Part shown: positions 1-11,299 of the stretch, one piece after another
Layout of the letters: every line of letters begins with the position of its first letter
How positions within the stretch are numbered: the first letter of the stretch is position 1
Source: Phascolarctos cinereus
Taxonomy: Eukaryota > Chordata > Mammalia > Diprotodontia > Phascolarctidae
Length of the DNA stretch: 64,000 bases
Direction: 5' to 3'
Assembly: GCF_002099425.1 (NCBI RefSeq)
Contig: NW_018343979.1
Coordinates: 297,501-361,500 of the forward strand
Notes under the pieces: generated by a model
Told to the model about the DNA's origin: nothing
The model's input: only the letters and a program-made list of their open reading frames with translations
Databases searched by the model: none
Position numbers and translations under genes: made by a program

Positions 1-66
1 CCCAGATCCTGATACAGTGTTCAGCACATAGTAAGCACTTAATAAATGCTTACCAATTACTTTATT
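1..66 (+). mobile_element. MIR/L2 3' tail fragment
   Basis: The stretch 'agcacatagtaagcactt' followed by 'aataaatgct' is the typical 3' end shared by MIR SINEs and L2. The element is cut by the window edge, so the family cannot be settled. Confidence 0.6.
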
Positions 67-89
67 GCCAAATGTCACCTAAACAATGT

Positions 90-700
90 GTCTGTGAATT
101 TGGAACTATACTCAAAGGGCTATAAAACTGTGTATACAATTTGACCCAGAAATAACACTACTAGATCTGCATGCCACAGAAATCAAAGAAAAATTAAAAG
201 TACCTATTTGTACAAAAATATTTATAGCAGTTCTTTTCATAGTGTCAAAGAATTGAAATTTGAGGGGATACCCATAAATTTGGGAATGGCTGAAGAAGTT
301 GTGGTATATGATTGTGATAGAATACTATTGTGCTCTAAGAAATGACAAGCAAGATGGTTTTAGAAAAACCTGGGGAGACTTCTACAAACTGATGCAGAGG
401 AAAACAAACAAAACCAGGAGAATATTCTACATAGTAACAGCAATATTGTACCTTCAGAGAAAGAACTGATAGAACCTGACTACAGATCAAACATATTTTT
501 TTCACTTTATTTTTCTTCCTTTTTGTTTACAATATGGCCAATTTTGAAATGGTTTTCAAGATTTCATGATTTCACATGGCATTTCTTGTCTTCTCATTGA
601 GTGGGGGAGGAGTAAGAGAGAGAAAGAATTAGCAACTCAATTTTTTTAAAATGAATGTTAAAAATTAAATAAATAATATTTTTAAATAAAATAAAATAAT
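90..700 (+). mobile_element. L1 3' end (ORF2 C-terminal region plus 3' UTR)
   Basis: The strand carries 'caaagggctataaaactgtg', 'tacaaaaatatttatagcag' and 'gggaatggctgaagaagttg', which mark the 3' end of marsupial L1 ORF2. The motif 'cagagaaagaactgatagaa' and an A-rich tail near 650-700 follow. The copy is 5'-truncated and too diverged to code. It is the usual product of incomplete LINE reverse transcription. Confidence 0.85.
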
Positions 701-1160
701 GTGTCAATGTCCATATCATATCCCATAGCTCCAGACAAAGATAAATATCTTTAAATTCATGTCAGGGACATCCCTAACCATTCCTTCTTACAGATACATA
801 ACAAGAAAAAACAAAACAAAATAAAACAAAACAAAACAAAAAACAACCACTGGTCTTGAAAATATTTTATCTTGATTTTAGTCTTACAAGAATCATATCC
901 AGCATTTTGACTCTGTTAGGATAATCTCACTTCCAACATCCACACACACTGGTATAGTAGCTCTGTTTCCTAGGAGATTGCATGCCTTCATGTGATAAAT
1001 TGTATGTCCACTTACAGAGCTTAATTAGACCACCATACTTATGGCTGACCCTATTAAGTGGATGTCAAATGGTCTCTTATTGGGCACAATTTAGATAAGA
1101 TTCATTATTAGGGTCAATTTTACCCCCAGATAACCTCTATGTTCCATTATTTTTATTCAT
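701..1160. other. Unique sequence with an AAAAC-rich run
   Basis: No transposon family is recognised. An A-rich run of AAAAC-type units lies at about 803-846. It could be the tail of an unrecognised retroelement or a simple repeat. Confidence 0.4.
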
Positions 1161-1164
1161 TTAT

Positions 1165-1305
1165 TTATTTTTTAACAGAATGGTAACTCAGGCCCCAATT
1201 GGTTAAGGAACTTGCCCCGATCACACAGATAGAAGTGATAGAGTCAGACTTGAACTCAGGTTGTCTGACTCCAAATCTAGGACCCTGGTATTTAAAGACT
1301 CCTCT
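1165..1305 (-). mobile_element. MIR/THER-type SINE fragment
   Basis: Antisense MIR features are visible: a 'gttaaggaacttgccc'-type block, 'cacacagat', and 'gacttgaactcaggttgtct' with 'gactcc'. Diverged, part length. Confidence 0.75.
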
Positions 1306-1309
1306 CGAC

Positions 1310-2650
1310 CTACAGGGGAAAAAATCTAATCATCAAAATGAATCATTTCATAAAACCCATACAGCATAATTTGATGTTACCTCTTTTTCACTATTCTTTT
1401 TTTGTTCCTCTTTCCTTTAAACCTTTTGGAGGAAAGACATCAAGGTATTATTAGCTGCATTTGTCTTTCTGCAATTACATTGTGAGTTCCTTGGGGAATC
1501 TCACACATAATGAGATCATGTCTTTTATTTGCTTGTAAAGTACCATATATAGACTTTGTGAAGAGCTGCTGAAGAACTATTCAGACAAGTCTTGCCAAAG
1601 GAGGAGACAACAACATGTCAAAACCCAAATGCAGGAATAAAAGAAAACATTTGATCAGCTAGAGCAATGTACTTGCCAGTAATGATCAGATATATCTAAT
1701 GCCAACATTCAAGTATGCCCAATGGTAGTTTTTATAGCTTATTAGTGCAAAATGTTCTCAGCCCTCACTCTTGCTTAGATAATAAAGCAGGAACATTATT
1801 CAGGGTAGCCACCCTTAGATTTTTGTTACTAAGGTACTTAGTAATACATGAATGCTAATATAATACCCCTCCTGCAATCCCCCACCCCAAGAAGTCAGTC
1901 CTGGGAAAAAAAAAACAGGAATGATGTAAAGTATCATCTGTAGCCTTTTGTCCCCACCATCCTCATTTTCCCTCAGAACAAATTGCAAAGTGATGACATT
2001 AAGAAAGGTTTTGTGCAATTACCAGGAAATAAAATGTTCATTGAAGGTAATAACCCCTTGTGCTTTTCTCATCTAGTTGCTAACATTGTGAAGAATAGTT
2101 CTGAAAAGAGAGTGACTTCATAAAGGAAAGTTCTGAAAGGGAGAAAGAATTTATAAAGGTTTTTGAGCAGCCAAAGAGGGAAAGGTGATAAGGAGAGTTG
2201 AACCACTCTCTTGTGAAATATATTAGGGCATAATTCATTCTAAAAAAGGGTAATGCCCAATGCTCTGTTGAAAGCATTTAGGGCTACATTATACCTTATG
2301 GTTAACTCGCCTAGGACTGTGTGCTCCCATGTTAATCCAACCTCAGCCTAGCTGGATACTTACTGAAACTAATGGTCATTGATATTTATCTGACACCTGC
2401 TTTCTTTAGGACACCACACAAAACACAGTGGAGGATGGAGGAGCAAAGGCATAGTTGAAGCCTTATAAAAAGGGCATACTGAAGACTCCATCACCTAACT
2501 AGGGGTGCAGGATGCACACATTGATAAGGTTGAGGTCAATTTCCATTCTAACACTTACTATCTATATAAACTTAGGCAACATATGCAATCTAAATCTCAG
2601 GTTTTTTCTATATAAAAGAAGTATGGTTATATTGTACTACCTACCCCATT
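1310..2650. other. Unique sequence, nothing recognised
   Basis: About 1.3 kb without a recognised repeat or coding signal. Two minus-strand open frames of 65-67 codons (1815-2018 and 2080-2277) have no recognisable domain and are of chance length. Confidence 0.4.
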
Positions 2651-2654
2651 TGGA

Positions 2655-2845
2655 AAGTCATAGAGCACAAGAGAGAAGAGGAAGGGAAGGAGAAGAGACA
2701 GGGAGAGAGAGAAGGAGATGGAGAAGGAGGGAGGAAGAGAGCAAGAGTTGGGGGGGTTATGTGTTGAGATATATATATATATGTATATATGTGTGTGTGT
2801 GTCTATATATATTTTTACGTATGTATTTATATACATATACAGTGT
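2655..2845. repeat. Purine-rich (GA)n tract followed by (TA/TG)n
   Basis: From 2655 to 2755 the plus strand is almost pure G/A. From 2768 to 2842 it turns into TA and TG dinucleotide runs. This produces spurious open frames on both strands. Confidence 0.9.
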
Positions 2846-2934
2846 TTTCTCAAATTTAAGGGGAAAAAGTGGGCCATTTCTTATTTAATGAAAAGGGAAG
2901 ATTCCATACACAAATAAGTGGAGATTAATTTAGT

Positions 2935-3125
2935 ATATGCTGCATACAACATAGTATAGTGGATACCTGAAAACAAAGAACCTCATTTCAAATTCTACTT
3001 TGGATACTTACTCCCTGGATGACCTTGGTCAAGTCATTTAATTTTCCTCAGCCTCAGATTCCTTATCTATAAAATTAAGGGGTAAGTCTAAGTCAGCTCT
3101 ACATCTATAATAATTTAATTCTATG
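2935..3125 (+). mobile_element. MIR/THER-type SINE
   Basis: The order is 'tatagtggatacc', then 'ggatgaccttggtcaagtca', then 'ctcagattccttatctataa', then 'aattctatga'. This is the tRNA-derived MIR layout with a marsupial-style tail. Confidence 0.8.
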
Positions 3126-3475
3126 ACAGATGCTTCTAACCTCCCCTCTCCTTTTTATCCTATTTTAGATTAGTCTATTTTTGGAATGTTGATTTTTTTG
3201 TTTTTGTTTTCTTTTTAATATTTTCATGTGATGCTGAAATTGTAAGGTAATACAGCAGAGAGCAAATGCCTAGCATTTGGGGATTGCTAATGAGACTTTT
3301 TAAAGTTGCATCTTGGACCTGAAAACAAAAGAATTCAAATTTCTATAAAAGTCTTCACTTTGGCATTACTCCATTTGTACACATTCAAACATGTAAACAC
3401 ATGACGCCTATTTGGCCAGAGGTCAGCTTTTTAACTGCAAGACTGGCTAGTGTCTCTGAAGAAAGAATGCATCTT

Positions 3476-3625
3476 GGGGCAGCTAGGTGGTGAAGTGGAT
3501 ACAGCACCAGCCCGGAAGTCAGGAGGACCCGAGTTCAAATGTGGCCTCAGACCAAACACTTGGTACTTATTAGCTGTGTGACCATGGGCAAGTCACTTAA
3601 CTCCAAATGCCAAGGGAAAAAAAAA
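3476..3625 (+). mobile_element. Marsupial tRNA-derived SINE (WSINE1/SINE1-like)
   Basis: It begins 'ggggcagctaggtggtgaag', carries 'gtcaggaggacccgagttca', 'tagctgtgtgaccatgggca' and 'agtcacttaa', and ends in poly(A). This is the youngest-looking SINE type here. The internal Pol III box B is visible in 'gagttcaaat'. A short direct repeat 'gcatc' flanks it. Confidence 0.92.
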
Positions 3626-3649
3626 GCATCCAGTTCCCAAATCTAAGAC

Positions 3650-3805
3650 ATTCATAGAATTTGGACTCAGACGATACCTCAACGGCTATCTAGCCCAATT
3701 GTCTCTTATTTGATGATGAAGCAACTGAAACCCACAGAGATGAATTTCAGAGAGTCACAGAACTGGCAAATAGCAGAACAGGAAAGCATTGGAGTAAGGG
3801 AGAAT
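3650..3805 (-). mobile_element. MIR/THER-type SINE fragment
   Basis: 'gatgaagcaactgaaaccca' and 'cagagagtcacagaactggc' are the antisense of the MIR 'cctcagtttcctcatctg' and box B region. The head resembles 'cctcaacggctatctagccc' of marsupial MIR copies. Confidence 0.75.
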
Positions 3806-3809
3806 CCTC

Positions 3810-4650
3810 TAAAAGGATTGTGAGCTATGGCCTTTATACAATCAACTTTACTCTTTTTGCTGCATTTTGAGGTTGAAGGTTTTAATTGAGGTGAGCTGCC
3901 TTTGAATTCTGAGGTTGAGTTTTCAAAATAGCTGCATATGAATCACTAGTGAAGCTACCCTGCAGGAATCAGGAACTTCTAGCATGGCAAAATTTAAGTT
4001 CAGTAAAGGTTGGAGGGAAAATAAAAAGAAAGTCCACCTAGGGCATTATATAGCTGTGAGTTTAAATGCTTGTGGCAGAAATGTTAAGAGCTCATCCTCA
4101 GCATTCCTGGCATTTCCTGCTGGAGGGAGTTGCAATCTGATTCTCTCTGTGGCCTTTCCTTTCAATACTGCAGGTGGGCAATACAGTAGGGGCCAAATCC
4201 CTTCAGAAAAATGATAGAAGTAGACGTGACAAAGGGATTTCAGTTTTCTACTCAGTTTTCCTGCTTCTAATCAGCACGTGCTACTCTCATAGGTTAATTC
4301 AAGACCTACCTTCCCAGGAAACTTTTTTTTGTTTGTTTGCTTTTCTTTTTTAATTGAATTCCTAAAGAAACATCTCTTCAGCTAATGACATTCAATCATT
4401 TCATTTAGGGGTCTTCATTCTCAGTACCATCTTTTCCACCAACAGTCCTTTACTCTTTTATCTTAGGAATCCAGATTTCCTGAGGTCTTGTCTTTTGATC
4501 TGATGAAACTTATCTCTGGCCATGCATTTCATAAATATTTAATTTAACTTCTTCAAATAGCTATTGAACATGGTTAGGAAATAGATAACTCTTATAGTTC
4601 CTTAACTTTTCCTACAGACTGTTTCAAAATGAAGAAAACTGAGTTTAGAG
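3810..4650. other. Unique sequence, nothing recognised
   Basis: About 840 bp with no recognised repeat. A 76-codon open frame at 3984-4214 has no recognisable domain or flanking signals. Confidence 0.35.
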
Positions 4651-4654
4651 ACAG

Positions 4655-4785
4655 AGGGCAGGAACAGGATTTGGGAGGCTTATTCAAGAACTTAAACAAA
4701 GGACTCAGTTTTCCTCATCTGTAAAATAGAGCTGGTAGAATAGAAGATAGTTCTTTCCAACTCCAGAGCTTATATTTCCTTCTGT
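4655..4785 (+). mobile_element. MIR/THER-type SINE 3' part
   Basis: 'ctcagttttcctcatctgta' followed by 'aaatagagctggtagaatag' is the 3' half of a plus-strand MIR copy. The 5' half is not recognisable. Confidence 0.7.
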
Positions 4786-4884
4786 TAAGTCCCTTTTATT
4801 TTTCTTGGTTGTCTCTTCATTCCCTTATCAATCTTCTTATACTTGTTTTCATGAAATAATTTCCTTCCATCTTCATTTCCTCCA

Positions 4885-5025
4885 GCCCTGTCATTTTACA
4901 CTGAAGGAAATTGTGGGCCAGAAAGGGTAAGTGACTTATTACAGGTCACACAACTAATGAATGACAGAGCCAGGATTTAAACTTAGTTCTTTTGACTCCA
5001 AAATTAAAACCCTTTCCACATTGTT
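4885..5025 (-). mobile_element. MIR/THER-type SINE fragment
   Basis: 'gggtaagtgacttattacag' plus 'gtcacacaac' and 'gagccaggatttaaacttag' are antisense MIR. Confidence 0.75.
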
Positions 5026-5144
5026 GGTAATTCACTGAAATCTTGTTTTAACCCAACAGTGGTGTTGAAATTGTAGTTTCATTTCCCACTCCACTAAACA
5101 GTCTCTGCTCTCTTGTCTCTCTACCTGGGCTCTGTTGCTGCTGC

Positions 5145-5196
5145 TAATAATGATGATAATAATGATAACTAGCATTTATATAGCACTTTAAGGTTT
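5145..5196 (-). mobile_element. MIR/THER-type SINE tail, cut by an L1
   Basis: 'actagcatttatatagcact' and 'ttaaggtttt' are the antisense tail of the THER/MIR group. The copy stops where the plus-strand L1 begins, so the L1 may have landed in it. Confidence 0.6.
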
Positions 5197-5645
5197 TGGA
5201 ACACTATTGTGCTATAAGAAATGACAAGCAGGGTGCTCTCAGAAAAACCTGAGAAGACTTACATGAATTCATGCAAAGTGAAGGGAGTAGAACCAAGAAA
5301 TTATTGCATGCAGTAACAGAAGTATTGTAAGGATGATCAGCTATGAAAGACTTAGCTATTCTGATCAAGACAATGATGTAAGAAAATTCCAAAGGACCAT
5401 GATGAAAAATGCTATCTACCTCTAGAGAAAGAACTGATGAACTCTGAAGGCAGATTGAAGAATACTTCCTTTTACTATCTTCATTTTTATTGTTTTATTT
5501 TTATTGTTTGTTTTTTACGTTACTAATATGGAAATATGTTTTGCTGACCTCACATGTGTATTTAAAATCAAATTGCTTACCTTCTCAAGGAGGGGTAATG
5601 GACAGGAAGGAGTAGAAGAATTTGGAATTCAAAATTTTTAAAGAT
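5197..5645 (+). mobile_element. L1 3' end
   Basis: 'actattgtgctataagaaat', 'gacaagcagg', 'atgaaaaatgctatctacct', 'agagaaagaactgatgaact' and 'atggaaatatgttttgctga' follow the marsupial L1 3' UTR in order. 5'-truncated, about 450 bp, noncoding. Confidence 0.85.
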
Positions 5646-5654
5646 TATTCTTTA

Positions 5655-5740
5655 CAATTTTTTTTTACATTTAATTGGGAAATATCTAATGAAATAAATA
5701 GAAATATTTTTTTAAATGTGGTCTCTCTGCTTTGTGAGGT
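5655..5740 (+). mobile_element. Probable hAT-type MITE fragment ('TGTCAAAC' family)
   Basis: 'tttaattgggaaatatctaa' and 'gaaataaatagaaata' match the core of the MITE at 38543-38741. Neither end is clear, so the boundaries are approximate. Confidence 0.4.
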
Positions 5741-6199
5741 CTCAAATTTTCTCACTTCAGTGAGATATCTCACTGGTCCCTTGCAGCTTATTGTACAGGT
5801 TATATTTTTTAACCTTGCCTCAGATTGTGAGGTTTAGAAAGGGCTGAGAAAGGTTGAAGACCTCCTTTTCTTTCCACCCTGCATTTGCATAATGCATCAC
5901 CACTGGTGAAATCAATCTGGCTAGAGAAAATAACATTCAAAAAGGCGTGTCATTAAAAGGGGGGCAATTTTTTGGGGGTGTACTTTTTCTTAGCAATAGG
6001 AAGGTGAATAAAATATCTGGAGCATTTAAAACTAGTGTCTTTTTAGTGTTATAAAATCATCCTCATCCTCATGATTATTTCTTGAGCATTAGAGTTTATC
6101 TCACTCACTTAACTATACTGGTTTCTAAATGGCTTTTGTCAGTGAAGTACTCAGGAGAGCAAAAAGCCTTTGCCCAAATTCTACTCTGATGCTGATTTC

Positions 6200-6790
6200 T
6201 TCCTAATACTATTCTGAGTCCTGACTGCTCAAGGTTTTAATGCAATATGAATGATATATTATTTGTAACAGATGCTAGTTTATGTTTTAAATTATGCTCC
6301 TAAAAGGCTTCTCCAGCCAGACAAAACCTTTTTTAATGCTTCTATAAATTAAAACATTGAGTTATGTTCTTAAATGGATTTGGTTGTTGTTTGTAAGAAC
6401 CTTCTGTTTTATTGATCCCATTACTTATAGCTATTCCAATAATTTATTATGTTTCTTAACAGGTAATAATCCTTGTTACCAATCTGTGATTGTTTAAACA
6501 CCTGCCATTCTCTCAATAATTCTTGGTCTTTTTTTGCAGATTGACCTGTGAGGTTAATTTCTATTCATAATTAGCAAATGTTGATCTCAGACAATTTCAT
6601 TCAGAGGTACTTAAAATGCATTTGTATTTTCCTCTCACTACCGTATGTATAATTGTCAAATTTTGGAATGAGGAAGTAATTGCAACTGCTTGACATTTAA
6701 AATCATGTTTTCTTCCTTCTAATTAGAAATTATTTGTCGGTGTGTTTGTTTTAATTTATGTATTCATCTATTATTTGTTCAATACCAGGG
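6200..6790. other. Repeat-free AT-rich island, candidate conserved noncoding DNA
   Basis: No transposon signature is recognised over nearly 600 bp, which is long for this window. It holds the perfect 12-bp palindrome TTCTAATTAGAA (near 6717-6728), a homeodomain-type core, with other TAATTA-like sites nearby. Regulatory function is inference only. Confidence 0.3.
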
Positions 6791-7475
6791 TGCTTTTTCT
6801 ATTTTTGGAAGGATTAGAGGTGGCCTGAGAGGGGACTAGATTAAAATCCAAGGGCTGACAATGAGTTAGTCTCTAAGAGTATTTAGTTTTACTCTCTACA
6901 AAAAGTAAGCTCTGCCTACTAGAACATCAAAACACATCATTTTATCCCTCAGTGCTCAGCACTTCTCTGATCCTGTCAGCAGAGACACACATCAACACTT
7001 CCCTACACCATCCCCTGTGGGGGTTGAGCCATTGTACAGACCTTCAGAAGTTGGTTTAATATGTTATGACACAGCAAGTCAATAAATACCTTGGCAATTT
7101 GCCTAGAGTCTGTCAACATTGGCCCTATTGCAACCTTCTGTTCAAAAAGACAGGATCCCATTTGTCATTTCTTAAGTGTTTGTTTGTTTATTTATTTATT
7201 TACCCCTCTATTTGTCTATATTCATTCACTCATTCATTTTGTATAAAGATCATTCAAAAGAAGTCAACTAAAAAATTTCCTTTGGGAGCTTCCTGGAAAT
7301 GCTATGGTGATGGGCCTGAAGCCTTTATGTGGTGGATGAAGTAGAAGTGATTTTGAGGTGATGATTTCACCCCAATTCAGTAAATAGCTTATTCACTAAT
7401 AGGAAAGAATCTTTAACGGGCATCTGTGCTCTTCTTCTGTCTTTTCTCTCATAGTTTCTTGTGAGAGGTTCCAGG
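6790..7475. other. Unique sequence, nothing recognised
   Basis: A 92-codon open frame at 7066-7344 contains a TTTA-rich stretch and no recognisable domain. I see no repeat family here. Confidence 0.35.
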
Positions 7476-7477
7476 TG

Positions 7478-7895
7478 TCCAAATGCATGGTATAACGAAT
7501 GGACAGAGTGCTGCACTTGAACCCAGATAGAGCCAGGTTCAAAGAGGCAGCTAGGTAGATAGAGCACCAGCCCTGAAGTCAGAAGGACCTGAGTTGAAAC
7601 CCAGCTTCAGACACATGATACTCATTAGCTGTGTGACTCTGGGCAAGTCAGTTAACCCTGATTGCCTCACCACAAACAAACAAACAAAAAAACAAGAACT
7701 GGGTTCAAATCCTGCCTCAGCTACTAACTAGCTCTGGGACTGTATAGGCAGCTCACTTAAACTATCTAAGCCTCAGTTTGCTCGTATGTAAAGTAATCAT
7801 ATTAATAGTACCTACCTTACAGGGTAATGGAATAGTATATGTTAAAGCATTTTGCAAACCTTAATATACCATATGAATAAAGCTATTATTATTGT
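7478..7895 (+). mobile_element. MIR/THER-type SINE, split by a younger SINE
   Basis: The 5' part (7478-7543) reads into 'agagccaggttcaaa'. The 3' part (7697-7895) resumes with 'actgggttcaaatcctgcct', then 'aagcctcagtttgctc' and 'gcattttgcaaaccttaata'. The duplicated 'ggttcaaa' on both sides is the target-site duplication of the inserted SINE. Confidence 0.82.
7544..7696 (+). mobile_element. Marsupial tRNA-derived SINE (WSINE1/SINE1-like)
   Basis: 'gaggcagctaggtagataga', 'gcaccagccctgaagtcaga' and 'tagctgtgtgactctgggca' identify it; it ends in an ACAAA-rich tail. It lies inside an older MIR-type SINE, so it is the younger of the two. Confidence 0.9.
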
Positions 7896-8164
7896 TGAAC
7901 AAGGCTTTCCATTATCAGGGTTAGCGACTTTCTTCCATCTGTGAATTCTTAATTCTCATTTTCTTTAAGGTTATTATTTTCATACATGCCTTGGGGAGCT
8001 CCAGTTAATGAAAGTTTCTGACCCCTAGTTTCCATAATAAAAAGTGGAACATTCTTTTTTTTTTGACATTCATTCTTTTTTTTCTTCTCTCACTGTAGCT
8101 CTTTGATACAAACTAGCTAATATTTCCCAATTTATATTTTTATTCCTTTCTTGCTCTGGACATG

Positions 8165-8360
8165 TGATTTTATCAGTGAAAATCAGTGGCTCTAGAGTTA
8201 GAGGAACTGGATTTAAATTCAACCTATGACACTTTAATAGATTTGGGACTTTTTGCAAGTCTTGGCCTCTCTGTGTCTCAGTTTCCTTATCTGTAAAATG
8301 AAGGGGTGGGACTAGATTTCTGAAGTCCCTCCCACCTCTAATTCTACGATCCCATGAAGT
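8165..8360 (+). mobile_element. MIR/THER-type SINE
   Basis: 'gtctcagtttccttatctgt' followed by 'aaaatgaaggggtgggacta' and 'ctaattctacgatccc' is the marsupial MIR variant with a CR1-like tail. Confidence 0.82.
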
Positions 8361-8399
8361 TCTAGTGGAGAAACTCTCTCCTCAAGTGCAGATCAAAAT

Positions 8400-8578
8400 C
8401 TCCCATATAAAACATAGTTTTAAAGATTTTCCTGAGTCATTGATAGGTTAAATAACTTGCTCATAGTGACAAGGTCAGGATGTGTCAGTAATAGAACCTG
8501 AACCCAACTCTTCTTGATGTCAGGGCTATTCCTCCATCCATTATGCCATGTTGCTTTCTATTTTATAGCCTGCAGTGT
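8400..8578 (-). mobile_element. MIR/THER-type SINE
   Basis: 'ggttaaataacttgctcata' and 'gaacctgaacccaactcttc' are antisense MIR; 'cattatgcca' marks the 5' head. Confidence 0.75.
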
Positions 8579-8584
8579 TTTAAA

Positions 8585-8715
8585 GTGGGAAGCAATTTCA
8601 AAGGTTTTCAAGTATATCCCCTTCATTTTGTGGAAGGGCAGTCACAGAGAGGAGATAGGACTTGCTCAATGTCACATGACTAATTAGTAGCAAAACTTCT
8701 CATCTGGAGGTTATA
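8585..8715 (-). mobile_element. MIR/THER-type SINE fragment
   Basis: 'agaggagataggacttgctc' and 'aatgtcacatgactaattag' are an antisense MIR middle segment. Confidence 0.6.
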
Positions 8716-8744
8716 TACCCACTTGGATTTCCATTCCTTTCTTT

Positions 8745-8858
8745 GTCATTTTATACTGTGAGTCTAATTACTGGGGAATATATCAGAACAAGTGTTCAGT
8801 ATCTCATCTAGCACATTACTGGTGCTCAATAAACACTAAATTATTTACTGTTCACCCT
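8745..8858 (+). mobile_element. L2 3' end fragment
   Basis: 'catctagcacattactggtg' and 'ctcaataaacactaaa' fit the terminal L2 sequence, preceded by a diverged 'actgtgagtctaatt'-type block. Confidence 0.6.
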
Positions 8859-9089
8859 CATTTTCTCTAAGTAGGCTAATGATTTTCTTTGCACCAGTCT
8901 CCTTCAGGCCTCTCTAAGAACTCTGACAAAGCAAGCAAACATTTAAAATAGATTTTATATGATGAATCCATATTTTGTTCTGTCCCTTAAAACCTGAATG
9001 AGACCTCTCAGTGTAGAAATAAGGATCACAGTCTAATAGTTTCTACATGTTCGAAAGAGCAGTGAAGAGGACTATACAATTATTAACTC

Positions 9090-9325
9090 CTTCAGAGTTA
9101 GAGCTGAGAGGGATCTTAAGAGATAAACCAATCTAATTCCCTCAGTTTCCTAGTCAGGAAACCAATATCAGTGGATGCTGCATGCACATTCATGCTTTAC
9201 TCATATCTACAAAAGGTTAAAAGGAAAAATAAAGTTAAGTATCTGAGACTAGATTTGAACTTAGATCTTTCTGATCACAGGACCAATTCTCTATCCATTG
9301 CACTGCCTAGATGTCTCCATCCATT
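9090..9325 (-). mobile_element. MIR/THER-type SINE fragment(s)
   Basis: 'ctcagtttcctagtcaggaa' lies in a diverged head, and 'ctagatttgaacttagatct' with 'ctatccattgcactgcctag' is an antisense tRNA-like head. It may be two partial copies. It abuts the following simple repeat. Confidence 0.65.
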
Positions 9326-9775
9326 CAATGTATATATGTATATATGTATATACATATATGTGTATATATAATGTGTATGTATGTGTATGTATGTGTATGT
9401 GTGTATGCATGTACACACATATACACACAAGTATATATGCGTATGTATGTTTGCATGTATCCGTACACTCATATGTACATTTACATATATATGTGTTGTA
9501 TTCATGTCTGTATTGCTATTTCTATGTACATGTACGTACAATGCATGTACATATACACATGCATGTAAACATGCATGCACACATGCATTTGAATGTATGC
9601 ACATGTCTATATTGTGCATTGTATGAGTACATATTCATTGTATGTATATATGTATGTGTACTTGCATAGAAACTTAATGTGTATTTGTGAGTAATACTTG
9701 CGCAGATATACATATAAATATGTAGTTATATATACGTATGTGTGATTATGTTTTTGTATAAACACTATAGGTACA
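9326..9775. repeat. Long TATG/TGTA-type simple repeat
   Basis: About 450 bp of alternating pyrimidine-purine DNA made of TATG, TGTA, ACAC and TGCATG units. The near-absence of stops in several frames on both strands makes many false open frames. Composition favours Z-DNA and slipped structures. Confidence 0.93.
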
Positions 9776-9874
9776 CCACTGTTATTATGGTATGTCATGT
9801 CATTTCATGTTGTGTCATATCTTATTATATACCACAAGATGTTGGCCTATGCCTAATGTCTGCCAACACTTTTT

Positions 9875-11165
9875 TTTCAGTTTTCCCAAGTGGGGAAGTC
9901 TTTCTTATGCAGTACTGTGTTTTCAAGTTTATTGGACATGATAATATTGAGTTCCATTGTTCTGTTTCTCCTTTTTCCTATCTGCTACATTGACCTAATG
10001 TTTTATTATTTTTGTTTTAAATTTATTTTTTACCGGTAGCTGGTAGTTTTGATGATTACTGCATTATAATTTAGTTTAGAATCTTCAGTAAATGCCATTA
10101 CTCATTCAACAATTTATCATAATTTCCTTTGATATTCTAGATCTTTTGTTTCTTCAAAATAATTTTGGTACTTTATCAAATTTTAACTTTTGTAGTATTG
10201 CCATTTTTGTAATGTAGGCACAGCCTAGCCAAAACCATAGAAAATTCCTCCAGCTATTTAACTGTTTGTTTTCTAAAGGAGAAAATTGCAATTGAATCTA
10301 TACAAGTATTTTGTATACTTTGAAGGACTGAACTCCAAATATTATATGCTACATGTTTTATAGTTATGAGGAATTGGACTTCCAATTCTATTATTGCATC
10401 TTAGCATTCAGTATTATATTGAAATGCTGTTGATTTTTCTGTTTTTATTTTGTGGTCTGTTTTTCTTTTCCTTTTATGTCTGATTTCACTTTATTCATTC
10501 GCTATGCTGTTGATTTGGCTTTCTACCTTCTTTTAAATTAGATTATCTTAAAAGGTTTTTTTCAATTTTCTTATTCTCTTCAAAGAACCAAATTTTAGTT
10601 TATTTACCTTTTCTACAATCTCTCTAATTTCTAGTTTACATTTTTCAGCTCTAATTTTTGATATTACCTCTTTGTGGCTTATTTTGGAGTAATTTATTTG
10701 TTGGCTATGTAATTTAAATACTGCATATTCTTTTAGTCAATTCTCTTTTTTTATTTTGTTAATGTATTCTACAGATATTTACATATGTATATGCATATAT
10801 CTTATATACTCTTTATATATATTGTATATACAGATATTGTGCTTATGTATGATACAGATATATACACAGGAGCACACAAATATACATATTTCCATGAATA
10901 ATATTATATGTGCATCCCAGAAAAGTAGACACATTGTATCATCATTATCATTTTTTCACATAATTAATAATTTTTTTCTATGATTTCATCTTTGGCCCAC
11001 TTACGTTTTTAAAGACTCTATTGTTGTCACTGTTAAGTTTCTATTTGAATTGGAGTCTTTATTAATTATCATCCCTTTCTGTGTATTCTAAACTTTTATT
11101 GTTTGACATGTAGCCCTTGTCCGTAGTTATTTGTTCTTATGTCTCTCATGGAATAAAAGCTTCAA
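9875..11165 (-). mobile_element. L1 ORF2 remnant
   Basis: Read in antisense, the segment matches L1 ORF2. 'tgatgattactgcattataa', 'ttttggtactttatcaaatt', 'cttcaaagaaccaaatttta' and 'cagctctaatttttgatatt' follow the expected order. There are large internal losses and a TA-rich tract at 10775-10880. It is heavily decayed and noncoding. Confidence 0.7.
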
Positions 11166-11299
11166 AGGTGCCTTATTTATGTATTTATATATTTAATTCT
11201 CTTTCTATTTATTTGTGAAAGGAAGCAGGGAACAAAGATAACAAAAACACAGGATTGTATGATAGAGAGAAATGAATAATTGCTGTTGTGATCATGAAC

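Noticed and set aside
9171-9798. Many overlapping 63-123-codon frames on both strands
   Set aside because: All lie in the TATG-type simple repeat, whose alternation removes stops; the Tyr/Met/His/Cys-rich products are artefacts.
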